This document shows, in pieces, positions 53,330 to 64,000 of a DNA stretch of 64,000 nt. Origin of the DNA: Peronospora farinosa (Eukaryota > Oomycota > Peronosporomycetes > Peronosporales > Peronosporaceae); NCBI GenBank assembly GCA_947646735.1, contig CANTFK010000228.1, positions 62,001 through 126,000 of the forward strand, written 5' to 3'. Position numbers and translations under genes: made by a program. Every line of letters begins with the position of its first letter. Positions within the stretch are counted from its first letter, which is position 1. A model generated the notes under the pieces. It did not search any database. It was not told the DNA's origin and saw nothing but the letters and a program-made list of their open reading frames with translations.

Positions 53330-55385
53330 TTCTTGAGTGACCCAGGTCTACCGAAGAGGGACCCAGGCCTACCGACGAGGGGATGAGGTCGGCCGATGAG
53401 GGACCATGGACAGCCGTCCAAAGAGCTTTCCATTGGCTGAAAAGTCAACCTATCAGAAACCTGGATTTTTGTCGGTTGTCTACGCGTCACCGTTTCGTGA
53501 GCTCGCTGTTCCTGCTTCGCACCCCTCGCTCGGGACTTCAGCAGCGCTGCACCTGTCGGTCCCAGTGGCATCCTAGTGACTTATTCAGCGAAGACGATCC
53601 TGGGGACCACGTAGCTGATGCTTACTGGACGCTTGGAGTCAGGTCTTTGCTTTGCCCCTGGGTGGCCTGCGGCTCCATACATGTGAGGGTAGACCGCGAT
53701 GTCTTGAAGCGTCATCTGGCTGTCCCTGGACCGTGTTAGTGTGGGTGTCGTCAGAGGTAGGTGTCCCTTTGATGGTGTGGTACCAACAAGGATCGACAGA
53801 TGCTTGTGTATATGCTCTAACGTCTTTGTGATTCTGTCGAACCCCAGGAAAAGCAGGTCGTCCGGGTCGAACCTTACTGCGACCATGTTCGCTTTAAAGA
53901 AGCGCGGTGATCGCGTCTGTGACGGTCTGCAGCCGTAGTAGGGTCGACAACGAGCCAGTGAGCTGTTCAAGCAGCCGAATCTAGAGGTTCTTCGCGACGG
54001 GTTCGCTCTCCAAGAATGCGTACAGCTTGCGTTGGTGGTAGACCTTCGTAACGTCAACGTCCGACCATGATGCCAGTCCTGACTTCTCGGGGCCTATCGA
54101 CTTGGTGTTCCGGGTGCCTTCATCCGGAGCTTTGTCGGCTTGGACTGCGCGATCTTTGTTTTTTGTTTGTTCAGGGACCTTAGACTCTCGGTTTTCACCG
54201 TCGGCTGATGGTCCTTTGGGCCATGGTTGAGATCATGACCCAAGTTGTCCTCTACGAAGACATAGGGAGGTTATTTAGGTTTCTCTTCAATGAATTCAAC
54301 CTCGACCATGTTGACCGGACCCCTCCCAAGGTCCGGTCGGTCCTTCAATCCTTTGTTTGTTTCTTCTTGAGTCACTGGCGATCGGTCTTCTAGTGGATCT
54401 TCGGTCTTTTTCTCCTTCTTGGCATGAACATCTTTATCTTCTAGGGACTCGCGCTAAAATCCCGCGTCTTCCGAAGATCCGGGCACGCGCACCATTGTGG
54501 TGGAGTGGGTTCTCAAAATTGTATGATGAGACCCCAAACCACTCACTGTGCCGGACTGCCGACTGTCGGAGGGGGTACCCCGATGCAGCGTATGAACCTT
54601 TTCTCACCTTGTGTACCCGTCGGCTGGCGGGTTGCACTCTTCGGAAGACTTGGTGAGGATGTAGACGTCTGCCTTGAGAAAGGTAGACCTGGGGGGGCTC
54701 GAGTGGATATGATACGCTCGGTGGGCCGGTAGGTGGCCACTCGATCGACCTTGTCGAGAGTGGACTTAGAGCCAAATTCTTCAGGGAGCTTATCCCTGGC
54801 CTTTTCCTTCGTGTTTTAGGGGTATTAAACACCTGACCTTTACGTTGCTCCCGGACCTTGAGGTGAGGGAGACCGCTTTCGATAGCGGGTCTTGGGGGGT
54901 GTTGCTACTCGAACGAGCTCACAGGCCAAATATATCCTGGAGCTCCATTCGCAATTGAACTTTACCAGGCCAAAATATATCCCTTCCCGGAACAGGTGGT
55001 AGCTTAGAGCAAGTTCTTCTTTGGTGACGGAGTCGTGCCACGTAGATCGCACATTGAGTAGTATTTAATATAGTCCTATCCTTTTAACTTCTTTACTTTA
55101 TCCTTGCCTAAGGCTCTTATTCCTTGCGTCGACTGGTCTGATCCTTGTATTAACTGGTCCGGAGTCGCTGAACCCCGAGGGGCCGAGGTCGACCGATGAG
55201 GGACCGGGTCGACCAACGAGGGACTGGGTCGACCGATGAGGGACCGGGTCGACCGACGAGGGACCAGGTCTACCAATGAGGGACCCAGGTCTACCAATGA
55301 GGGACCCAGGTATACCAATGAGGGACCCAGGTCTACCAATGAGGGACCGGGTCGACCAACGAGGGGCCAGGTCGATCAATGAGCG
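53330..55385. repeat. segment bounded by two clusters of about 21-bp GAGGGACC(C) repeats
   Basis: 53335-53405 holds three units and 55170-55385 about ten units of the pattern AGGGACCxxGTCxACCAAyG. Between them is 1.8 kb with open frames on both strands (for example 53581-54057 minus, with MVAVRFDPDDLLFLGFDRI) but no recognised domain. The repeats code on minus for SLVDLGP or SLIGRPG units, like a retroelement linker. Origin unresolved. Confidence 0.55.
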
Positions 55386-55387
55386 GC

Positions 55388-55790
55388 CATGATCAACTCC
55401 CTTTGGTACCGGTTAACCGGTACCCTGATACTGATTTTTCTTTGGCGAATCCTGCGGATTGTCCTCCACCAACGGTCGCTCCCGTTTTGAGGCCCCTGTC
55501 TCTCTGGTCCCCTGTCCCTGACCCACGGCCTATACTCTGAATCCAACTGGAGTCCGGGACCTCCATATCCCAAAATTAGCACTTCACCACAGTCGACTCC
55601 CTTCGGTATTGGATTAGCCGTACCCTGTAATGACCTCTCCTTTGTTTGACTTTCATATTCTCAGCCAACGGTCGCTTCACTCCGAGGTTCCTTTCTCTTC
55701 GGTCCCTTCTATATGGTGCGTGTTCCCTTGTCCCTTTAAACCAACTGGCCCCTGAATTCCTCACAATTTAGGAAAGCACTTCACCACAGG
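55388..55790 (+). repeat. two degenerate tandem copies of a roughly 200-bp unit
   Basis: 55388-55577 and 55578-55790 align along their length: ACTCCCTTyGGTAyyGG..., CCAACGGTCGCT..., CCCTGTCCCT/CCCTTGTCCCT..., TTAGCACTTCACCACAG / TTAGGAAAGCACTTCACCACAGG. A third partial copy lies at about 53095-53172. The right copy joins family C sequence directly. Confidence 0.6.
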
Positions 55791-55794
55791 CACA

Positions 55795-57060
55795 TTGAAA
55801 CAAGTGACTTTTGGATCAGTCTGGGTTCAAGAGGACGGACCTACGAACGAGTTGCTCGAGGCCGTCAAAGACAAGATGCCGGAGGCATCCTCAGTTGAGT
55901 TGCTCCAGCTTGTCTTGGGATCTGCCGAGGAGATAATAAATCTCTCGGAGATGACGTGGAATATTTTCCTGTTCAAATTAAAGGAAGGAAGATCCACGAG
56001 ATAGTCGCAATACTTCCAGAAGAGAACGTGGTCGACTGTTGCTTGTCGTCCACAATGGACGAGATCGTCTTGAAAACCGACAACAATAAAACGGTTTGCT
56101 GCTTAAAGCTGGGGTGCCTTTAAAGCAGCATGTACTATATGTTCTGTGGAAACACCGTGATGTGTTTTCAGCAGAAGTGCCGAGCCGCCTACCGGCCGAT
56201 AGGGGCATCATGATTGACATAAAATATGACATCACGCATTGTGTGACCACGCAATGGCCGTTTCCGAAGGAAAAAGCCGATTACATCGATGAGATCTACG
56301 ACAATCGAGCCAAGGTGGTACATGTACGTGAGAACAAGTCGCCTCACTGCAGCCCGACCTTCTGTGTGCGTAACGAAACAGGTGAATGACGCTTATAATA
56401 AGCTGAACACGGCCACCACTCCGGCGCAAACGCCGATCCCGCGAAAAGATATATTTTTGAACTTAATGAGAAAGTCAACTATCTATTCCGCGTTGGATTC
56501 GAAGGATGGCTACTATCAAGTTCTCATGACAGATATCAATGTAGCCAAAACGGCAGTATGAACCCCAAGCGATATACTGTGGGAGTGGTTTGGGATGCCA
56601 CAAGGGTTGAAAACGCTCCAGCAACATACAACCGAGTGGTGGCTCACGTGATGCGTCAGCGCCGTGCCTACGCGCCCCATTGCTTTGACGATGTATTCGT
56701 GCATAGTAGAAAGGAGGACGGTCTGAGCGTGATCGCACAAGCGTCATTTAGACGCTGTGTTGCATCCTCTGGGTGACGCCTAATTATACGTTAATTTGCA
56801 AATGTGCGTAATATTATTCCCGAGATACCTGTACTGGGCTTCATCGTAGGTACACATGGTGTACGAGCAGACCCAGAAAAGGTAAAGGCTGTAAAGGAAA
56901 GGCCAGTCCCACGACAAGTGAAGGATCTGCGCCAGTTCCTTGGGCTCGTTAATTACTTGCATAAGCACAGCAAGAATTATGCGGAGCGGACTAAGCCATT
57001 CTATGACTTTATACAAAAGATGCAGAATGGACTTGGTCAAAGGAGCAAGAAGATGCGCTC
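55795..57060 (+). pseudogene. linker and reverse transcriptase of family C copy 2
   Basis: In successive frames: linker (55795-56004), RT N-terminus (56096-56389, VLYVLWKHRDVFSAEVPSR), RT palm (TPIPRKDIFLN, SALDSKDGYYQVLM, and the catalytic region HCFDDVFVHSRKED at about 56680-56720) and the connection (IPEIPVLGFIVGTHGVRADP, LRQFLGLVNYLHKHSKNYAE). At least four frame breaks. Confidence 0.85.
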
Positions 57061-57379
57061 TGAAATGGGGCAACCTATTACATAAGTATTTATAGGAATA
57101 ATACATAATCACATAAGAAGGCATAGGGCAGTATCCGATTAGCGGATACTGCGCGTCATTTTCTTATTGATTTATTATTGGGGTGCCAGACCTAATAACT
57201 AGCCAATAATAAATTGACTTCCATATTGAGTGAATCCCATGAGCTAGGGAACAAATTCGCACTTAATGTGAATTAAAACAAAGCAAAAGATAAAACAGAG
57301 TTATATTTACGAGTTAATTAGGAGCGCTTCCTCAACGCCTTTTTAGTGTAAGACAGTAACGGGTCCTTAGACCGTTACA
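57061..57379 (-). repeat. solo LTR of family B inside family C copy 2
   Basis: 319 bp that matches the family B LTR read in its transcription direction on plus: TGAAATGGGGCAACCTATTACATAA... to ...CCTTAGACCGTTACA. The left flank ends CGCTC and the right flank starts TGTTC. Family C copy 1 has CGTTC at the same place, so these are a mutated target duplication. Strand is given by comparison with the LTR labelled minus; its transcription direction here is plus. Confidence 0.85.
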
Positions 57380-58720
57380 TGTTCACTTCAGTGAAGCAAT
57401 CTCTTGTAGAGGCACCGGTCTTGGCATTTCCATACGCGGATAAGCCCTTTACTGTCGTCTGCGATGCAAGAATTTTGCAATCGGCAGTGCGCTCATGCAA
57501 AAGGATGACAACGGCGTTGACCGTGTCATATCTTATCAGTCTCGTCTTTTAAAAGCTGCAGAGCTGAATTACCCTGTGCATGACAAGGAGCTACTACTCA
57601 ATGAAGTATGCCCTTGTGAAGTTTCGGGTGCACCTCTTGGACACCGAACCATTTGTGGTTTATACGGATCGCGCATCACTGCGAACCGCTATAAATTCAC
57701 CGCACCTCTCGCCTAGAATGGCGAGATGGCTAACATTATTCTCTGAATTTAATCTTAAAGTTGAATATAAGCCGGGTAAGTCGAATGTCTTGGCTGACGC
57801 GTTATCTCGCAGACCAGACTTCGGGACAAGACACCAGGAAAGTGTGTCTCATTCGAAAGCACAAGTTGAGTCGTCAACATTGGCAGCCATGAAGGCCTAC
57901 CATGTGACGATCTCAATGGCCTCCGATCAAGGAGTGCTACAGCCAGGACGAACATTGTCGCCTGCTGTTGGATCATTTTGGTGGACGAAAGGTTACCCTG
58001 CCGTCGCACCTCAAAGCGTAGTTAAATCGCTTTCGTTACAGTGATGGCCTATTATGGCATCAGCTGTCACCTTGTGATTCCTTGGGAATCTATGTACATA
58101 TTCAAGCTGATGATACTACACGAGTGCCATGATGCGCAATCTAGTGGACATCTGGGCCATGAAAATACATATTACGAGTGTCAAAGGAATTTTGGTGGCC
58201 CCACCTATATCGGTGAGTGACCAACTATATTCGGCCTTGTGAAGAGTGTCAGCGCATAAAGCCTGCATCTTGTTATAGTGCGCCATTGAAGTCACTGCCG
58301 ATTCCAACGAATTGTTGGAAGTTTATCAGTGTTTGACTTCATGTTTGGCTTACCGCCTGACCATATAGGCAGGGCGTGATTCGTTGTCTTTGTAGACAGA
58401 CATAGCAAGATGGTGCATTTAGCACCATGTAGCACTAAGATCTCAGGAAAAGAGGCTGCTCTCTTGTTTCTGAATCTCGTGTGTCGACCACACGGGATGC
58501 CCGAGTCCATAGTATCGGATTGGGATCCGCATTTTACGTCGGGGTTTTGGCGTCATGTGTTTGATCTGCTAGGAAGAAACCTCCAAATGTAAACCGCTGA
58601 TCATCCCCAAACTGATGGCCAAACAGAACGTGCCAATCGAGTTGTGGCGGATGTGTTGCGTACAATAGCGACTCCCAAAGAATGGAGCAAGCAATTGCCA
58701 TTCGTGGAGTTCGCTATTAA
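57380..58720 (+). pseudogene. RNase H and integrase of family C copy 2
   Basis: RNase H residues are split over frames (FTVVCDA, ELNYPVHDKELL; then 57580-58044 with MKYALVKFRVHLLDTEPFVV, YTDRASLRTAINSPHLS, NVLADALSRRPDF). The integrase zinc-finger and core remnants follow, with VDRHSKMVHLAP (Asp) and SIVSDWDPHFTSGFW (Asp), then [19 protein letters not shown] (Glu). There are many stops. Confidence 0.82.
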
Positions 58721-59027
58721 GTGTTCACGCCAGTACGGGTGAACCACCGTTTCATATTAACGGACTACGCCATCCTCGGATGCCAGTCTCGTTTGTGCGC
58801 ATCCCGAGTCTTATCAGGGGAGGGCCCCTCACTTCGCTCGGGTGCAAATGCCAAAATGGGCGAAAGTTGCCCTGTTGACATTGCTAATCTAGCAGTGGTC
58901 ATGACACCTATAGGTAGGCACGACAAGAAATGTCTGTGCTTCTAGACGATAACACTATAGTGTTGTCAGCAGCGTCGACCCATGACCGACCTCTTGGGGG
59001 TGTCACAGGAGGGTAGGATCGAAAAGA

Positions 59028-59960
59028 GTGAGCGAAGATCAGCGCTTCGTGGATGAGCGATTAACCATCACACGTAAAGTCCGTGACGCAATGGCAAGCG
59101 TACAGGACAAGCAAAAACAATATGCGGACCAACATGGTCGCAAAAACAATGAACACTTCAGTGTGGGGGACAAATTGCTATCAAGTACTGCTACCCTACC
59201 TAAAAATGCAATTTCTGTACTACCTGGTGGTACTACTAAGCTATCGCTCCGATTCATTGGGCCATTTACGGTGGTCGAGGAGGTTGGATACCTAAGGTGT
59301 AGGCTCACTCTCCCACCGTATATGAAGACGCACCCCGTGTTTTACGTGGGTTGTCTGAAACGATATGTTGATCCAGAAGAGATCACATATCCACATCTGT
59401 CTAACGAGACCGATGGTGACGTCGACTGTGAATCGAGAGTCGTTGTCGATCGGGCGACGGGGAATCCAAAAGGACTTCTCGTTTATGAGTGAGGCGATAG
59501 AGGACTCTGTGATCTAGGAGGACCCCGCGTTTGACGCGGGTCTCTCATCGCCAGTCGCTCACGTATGTTCAAACGCGTCTTCAGTCGGTCATACCCCTGA
59601 TGATTCTTCGTCCTCACATCTCGTAAATCCAAAGTCAGTCGCGAGACTTCACTCGAAAGATCTGCCACCTCTTTCTTCAGCGCAGCGATCTCCGCCTGCG
59701 ACTAGACGACAAAAGGATAAGCAGCTGCGAGTAGGTGGGAGTAGTCGCCGCTCCTATCGAGCGCCACCTGTGTTAGTGGATGCGGGTGGAAACACACGCT
59801 TTGTGGCGGAAAGGTTGTTGGCCCACTTCCATGTGAAGTAAAAGCTTCATGTCCTTGTCCAATGGAAAGGATACCCGAAGTGTTTGGATCTTGGAAGCCG
59901 GGTGACGCGTTGCGCGTCGACGTGCCAGGGTTGGTGATTACTTACGAGCAGAATCAATAG
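59028..59960 (+). pseudogene. integrase C-terminal domain and degraded chromodomain, family C copy 2
   Basis: 59028-59492 is open (154 residues; RFIGPFTVVEEVGYLRCRLT, HPVFYVGCLKRYVDPEE), nearly identical to copy 3. Further on, at about 59780-59950, a chromodomain remnant reads TRFVAERLLAHFHVK, then LHVLVQWKGYPK, with a stop inside. Confidence 0.83.
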
Positions 59961-60895
59961 ATGCACTTGCTTTATTAGTCCTGATGGACTAGCAGGGGTG
60001 GCGTGACGTGAAGGAGTTGGAGGTATGTTAACACCCAATATTTCCCTCGCACGCGTCATAGCGTAGCTTTTCCGCTGGAGCCGCTGTTTCACTGCATCTG
60101 CATGCGGTTTAACAAGGCGCAGGAACTCTCCCTCGTATTCGTCGGTTGTTCCAACCAAACCCAACACGACGGGGATAGGGAAAGAACAGCCTCGTGCTTT
60201 GCCCTGTCTTTTACATCATGGAAAGACGCTAAAAAGTTTATATATAGCGTCAATAGTGGCACGCTCTAACAGCGTCACACTATTACTACTCAAGCGTGAC
60301 AACTCGGAGGGCGGTGGCATTGGTGACAAACCCCCACATACGTAGCCGCCCTCGCGACGGCGTGCTAGTGAGCCCGACTGTGAAATCGAAGAGGCTTTCA
60401 GCTCACCCTCGACTGAGTCTGACTCTCTCTAATGGATTTTCAAGACTGCAGGCGTAGGGTAACAGAGGAGGAAGATTTCGAATCGACGACTTGCTGTTGA
60501 GTCGCGGCTGTTTCTTTCGAAGCAGCACGCTCAGTTGTGGTCGCTGCGCTCGTTGACGCAGACTACAAGGCATGACCCACGCTGTCAGGAAGCATGGAAG
60601 CTTCCTGAAGGTTGAGTGCTTCAAGTAATGAGGAAATATGTCCCATCAAAGGGCTGTTCTTATCACCACTTTGGGGTGATGACAATGGCGTGCTCTCATT
60701 GTAGTCAGCAATGATATGCAGGTCATCATACGCACTATAGTGGGATGGATTAGTGTCCTCTGCTGACAAGCTGACACCAGATGTTGGAGTTGTCACAGAG
60801 ACACTTAGCGACGGCTGCGAGCTATCGTGGCGCGTACGCTTTGTATTGGTCTACATGGGCGCCTTTGCATCAGCCTTACAACGTTTCGGTGGCAT
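59483..60895 (-). pseudogene. decayed antisense accessory ORF of family C
   Basis: On minus, an ATG at 60895 (MPPKRCKADAKAPM) lies 59 bp inside the 3' LTR. After one TAG the frame continues through 60796-60563 (VSLSAEDTNPSHYSAYDDLH, SSLLEALNLQEAS). Further open pieces are 60167-59847 (EYEGEFLRLVKPHADAVKQR) and 59668-59483, a coiled coil (EVSRLTLDLRDVRTKNHQ) ending in PPRSQSPLSPHS. Position and layout match families A and B; direct similarity to them is not evident, so this is by architecture only. Confidence 0.45.
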
Positions 60896-60953
60896 CTTCT
60901 TGTTTTCGATGGTTAACAAAATGTAAAAATCGTCTTAAAGAGGGAGATGGTGT

Positions 60954-61459
60954 AACGGGCTACTAGTTAGACGAGTGCGTTATGTATATGATACTTAACG
61001 GTCAGGTATAAAAGGATACGTACCTCTCACTTGAGTGCGACACATCAGTGTGACCCACCTCGTGAATGTGATATCCATGGATGAATTCAAATTCAGCGGG
61101 GATGACGCCAGTTGAGACTAGGCGTCACGGTGACGCTTCAGACGGACGTTATCAGCGAGCTTAATTGTATATAAAGCTCGCACGTAAGGATACACCTGTA
61201 AAGAGATGCGTATCCGACATTACATTTTAACAATCAGTAGTTAGAGTTATATTTAAGTATTGTCAATTAAATATAACTCAGTCTTGAATTTACTACATCA
61301 CACTTACTACGCACGAGAAGCTTAATAAGCTTCTGCGTGACGTAAGTGAGACACTTGTCTTTGAAGTTCGTTGCGCTCTCAATTAAGCGATAGGTAACGG
61401 TTATTACTGCGCAGTAGCATCGACCAACATCCCCACCACCGCACGCGGAGATAAGACGG
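60954..61459 (+). repeat. 3' LTR of family C copy 2, truncated at its 3' end
   Basis: It starts TGTAACGGGCTACTAG after a polypurine tract. It matches the solo LTR at 3583 up to about GATAAGACGG and lacks the last 70 bp or so. Here the sequence turns into the inverted copy. Confidence 0.87.
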
Positions 61460-61972
61460 TCTAACCTTCGCGTGCGAGGGTGGATGTGTGGTTGGTACGA
61501 CTGCTTAAGCAGTCGTACCAACCGTTGTCTCTCGCTTAAGCGAGAGCGCAACGGATAAATAACAAGTGTCCTACTTGCGTCACGCAGAAGCTTACTTAGC
61601 TTCTCGTGCGCAGTAGGCAGTATGTAGTAAATTCAAGACTGAGTTATATGTAATGAATTATAATTAGATATAAACTTAACTACTGATTGGCTAGTTATGT
61701 AAAGATCGGATACACGACTCTTTAGAAGCGTATTCTGACGTGTGAGCTTAAATGTAGAAATAAGCTCGCTAATGACGTCCTTCTGGGACGTACCTAGCTT
61801 CAACTAGCATCATCCCTTCCCATGTAAATTTATCAATGGATTTCACATTCATGAGGGTGGATCACATTTGTGTATCGCACCCAAGTGACAGGTCAAAAGT
61901 AGTCATGGATACTTTTAGCCTTACATTAAGTATACTACTTGATGTTTACGTGTAACTAGATACCCTGTTACA
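61460..61972 (-). repeat. second family C LTR, inverted, tail to tail with the first
   Basis: On minus it begins TGTAACAGGGTATCTAGTTACA at 61972 and runs leftwards to the same truncation point, so the pair forms an imperfect palindrome of about 1 kb. It carries the motifs GACTGCTTAAGCAGTC and CTCGCTTAAGCGAG. It is closer in places to the solo LTR at 3583 than to its partner. Confidence 0.87.
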
Positions 61973-63767
61973 AAATAAGTGATGGGTGCGGGAAAGATTT
62001 TCCGTAGGTGCAGAATTTTTTTCCGTAGGTGCGGGTTATACTTTCTCCTCTTTTTTATATAATTCCCAAACCGAAAGGGGTGTGAATATAAGGAAAAAGG
62101 GTGTGAAAATAGCAATTTCCTAGATATATTCTCGTGCCTCAACATATGGTGTTTAGGTACCCATGTCCGTCAAAAGGGGCTTTTGCTTCTAGCAGCGAAA
62201 TCGGCAGTTGTTAGGAGAAGTTTCTAGCATCGTTGTCGGAGACGCAAGCGGTGCTAATGAAAAACTGACCTAAATTATTATTTCCTCGAACCATTAGCAA
62301 AGTTGGCACCTTAAACTTGGAATCTGGTCAGTTCCGACAGCAGCCGCACACTAATCACTATGCATTCACAGTTGCTCAGGGAAACCGCAACCGGTCTGAT
62401 CGTGGCGAGCTTTGCGGAATGCGAGTTAAGCTTTAGATTGTTGACTGGTGAAATTTTCTTAAGCAACAGCAGCCTTGTGTTGTGCCCGAAAATTTGTACA
62501 ATGGGAGTAGAGCGGATCGAAAGTAACAAAGTTTTAGTGAGACTATTAACAAGAAAAACCGCATGATTTTTTCATGCTAAGCTTCCGTCGCCCCACCTCG
62601 TAAAGAGTAGAAACGGAGTTTTCCACCACAACTGCCACAATACCAGAGCCAACGATTCCCAAAGAAGACTGATCGTGTTTCGACGAGCAGTATCAGCAGC
62701 CTGGCTAGAGTTTGGTCGACTGATCCGGTTCTGCTACCCCACCATCGCGAAAGGCGCAAGACTTTAACGGTCTGAAAGTAGTGGCCTGCTTCGAAGACGA
62801 CGAAGGCAAGACCGGAGTTCTAATGCAGATACCGTTCGTAGCGAGCGTTTATGTACACATACGCTGTCATTGTATTGCTGGAGTCACGGTACTCGTTAGC
62901 CCTTTCCGTGCTTGTTTTTGAGTCGCTATTATACAAGCGAAGTAATGAGATACGGATGCCAATTGACATGACTATACAGCAGATGATCAAATTTACGTTA
63001 ACACGCTCGCATGAACGAATCGCCCTTTAGAGCCAACAACAAACGTATGATTTAGCTTGAACATATATACTATCTCACACCGTTTATCCGTGCTGCACAG
63101 CGCTGCGGCGGCTGCATTTACATTGCTGGTCAGACCATTTTAAAACGTTTCTACTTCTTCATGCCGGCCCACTGTAGACCGCTTCGTGTCTAGTTATTAA
63201 CACGAACCTTATCTAGACGCAGGTACCGTTCTGGTCGCATAGGAAATTTTCAAGATGAACCGGCTTTCTTGCGCAGGTCATTACGAACCGTCGATGTCGC
63301 ACGGATTCGATTAGGCGATCTGCTTTTTTGGGGGCTGGTGTAGGAATCGGCAACTGCAGGAAGCCACGCACAGATGTTGTACTGTGGTCAGTTTGTTACT
63401 GAAATCGTAGATTGTTATTTGCTTGTTGATTCGGCACAAATAACTAAATATTATGATAATTGAATGTAATTACGGTAACTGAAGCGTTTAAAATTGACTG
63501 GTCAGCCCATCGTACGCACAGCATATGGCTTGCTGCTAGCAGACGGCATCTTGATGGATGGGGAGCATCAGGATCGTGCATCAGCGAGAATAATATGTAG
63601 TAGACTATGGTACGAGATGATCTTAAGATGGGGTCTGCTCCGGATATAATTATACGAAGATGCAATCTCGAATGGTGCTCGGGAGTCTAGCAACCTTTCT
63701 CTCTACTGTTCATTATTCAATTTGCTCAGTTTAGCAGAACACAGTCGCCTCAAGAACTAAAAAGAAG
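61973..63767. other. gene-poor stretch, nothing recognised
   Basis: About 1.8 kb. A short direct repeat TTTTCCGTAGGTGC(A/G)G occurs twice at about 61999-62035. Short open frames have no domain signatures. The last 200 bp should include the promoter of the gene at 63768. Confidence 0.55.
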
Positions 63768-64000
63768 ATGAAAGTATTCACAGGACTTCTCGTCGTAGCC
63801 CTCGCAGTTACATCCTCATACGCGGAGAAATCAAAGAACCTTCGTGCCTCAGCAATTGAGGAAGATGATACCGCAATTGAGGATTCGCAAGACTCCGAAA
63901 TAAGTGAAGAAGAATTGATTGTCAACGCGGCCGACTTTACTGGGTCCGGGGGAAAACTCAATATTATGGATGTGATCGGCGAGGAAAAAGGGAAAGTCCC
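63768..64000 (+). CDS. secreted acidic protein, N-terminal part only
   Basis: The frame is open from the ATG at 63768 to the window end (77 codons). A classical signal peptide (MKVFTGLLVVALAVTSSYA) is followed by KSKNLRASAIEEDD and an acidic region (DSEISEEELIVNAADFTGSG). Secretion is well supported. The NLRAS...EEDD arrangement recalls, but does not match, the RXLR-EER leader of oomycete effectors. A secreted enzyme inhibitor or effector is possible; the rest of the gene is outside. Confidence 0.7.
   Translation, partial: MKVFTGLLVVALAVTSSYAEKSKNLRASAIEEDDTAIEDSQDSEISEEELIVNAADFTGSGGKLNIMDVIGEEKGKV

Larger units (their letters stand above)
55791..60953 (+). mobile_element. Ty3/gypsy family C copy 2, 5'-truncated and decayed
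   Basis: This starts inside the protease-RT linker (LKQVTFGSVWVQEDGP) and runs through RT, RNase H, integrase, chromodomain and a 3' non-pol region. It ends at a polypurine tract (AAAGAGGGAGATGG) directly before the LTR at 60954. A solo family B LTR interrupts it at 57061-57379. Gag, protease and 5' LTR are missing. Confidence 0.9.

Overview
The window is nuclear DNA of an oomycete, most likely a Phytophthora or downy-mildew relative. The evidence is short GT-AG introns, closely packed eukaryotic housekeeping genes, a secreted multi-domain Kazal inhibitor typical of these plant pathogens, and several families of chromodomain-bearing Ty3/gypsy LTR retrotransposons. The genus cannot be fixed from sequence alone. 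I saw no rRNA, tRNA or CRISPR array.

Layout. 1-4158: decayed gypsy element (family C, minus strand) with its 5' LTR, then a solo C LTR. 4691-23301: a gene island. It holds proteasome alpha-5, a membrane-anchored uridine kinase, NPL4, ATAD3, a divergently transcribed tail-anchored helical protein, an unresolved stretch, a three-domain Kazal protein, a GOLD/coiled-coil/F-box-like protein, CSTF3/Rna14, and a large six-exon Fanconi ID-complex (FANCI-like) gene. 23651-61972: retrotransposon territory. 61973-63767: no gene seen. 63768-64000: start of a secreted-protein gene cut by the window edge.

The retrotransposon block is layered. Family A forms a tandem array LTR-internal-LTR-internal-LTR (24632-47363). 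Its first unit is interrupted by a complete family B element in opposite orientation (27355-35045, 5-bp target duplication CTGTG). A remnant of C lies to the left. To the right are inverted fragments of a fourth family (D, 47364-52376), a repeat-rich anonymous region (52377-55790), and a second C element (55791-60953) that carries a solo B LTR and ends in an inverted pair of C LTRs (60954-61972).

Main discovery candidate: families A and B each carry a long open frame on the strand opposite gag-pol, starting just inside the 3' LTR. It encodes a protein of about 480 residues with a conserved N-terminal domain, an Arg/Ser-rich middle and a C-terminal coiled coil. The A and B proteins are clearly homologous although the DNA has diverged. 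The N-terminal half lies beyond the pol stop, while the Arg/Ser and coiled-coil parts are antisense to the pol tail and chromodomain. Family C shows a decayed frame in the same place. This looks like a shared antisense accessory gene of oomycete gypsy elements; its function is unknown.
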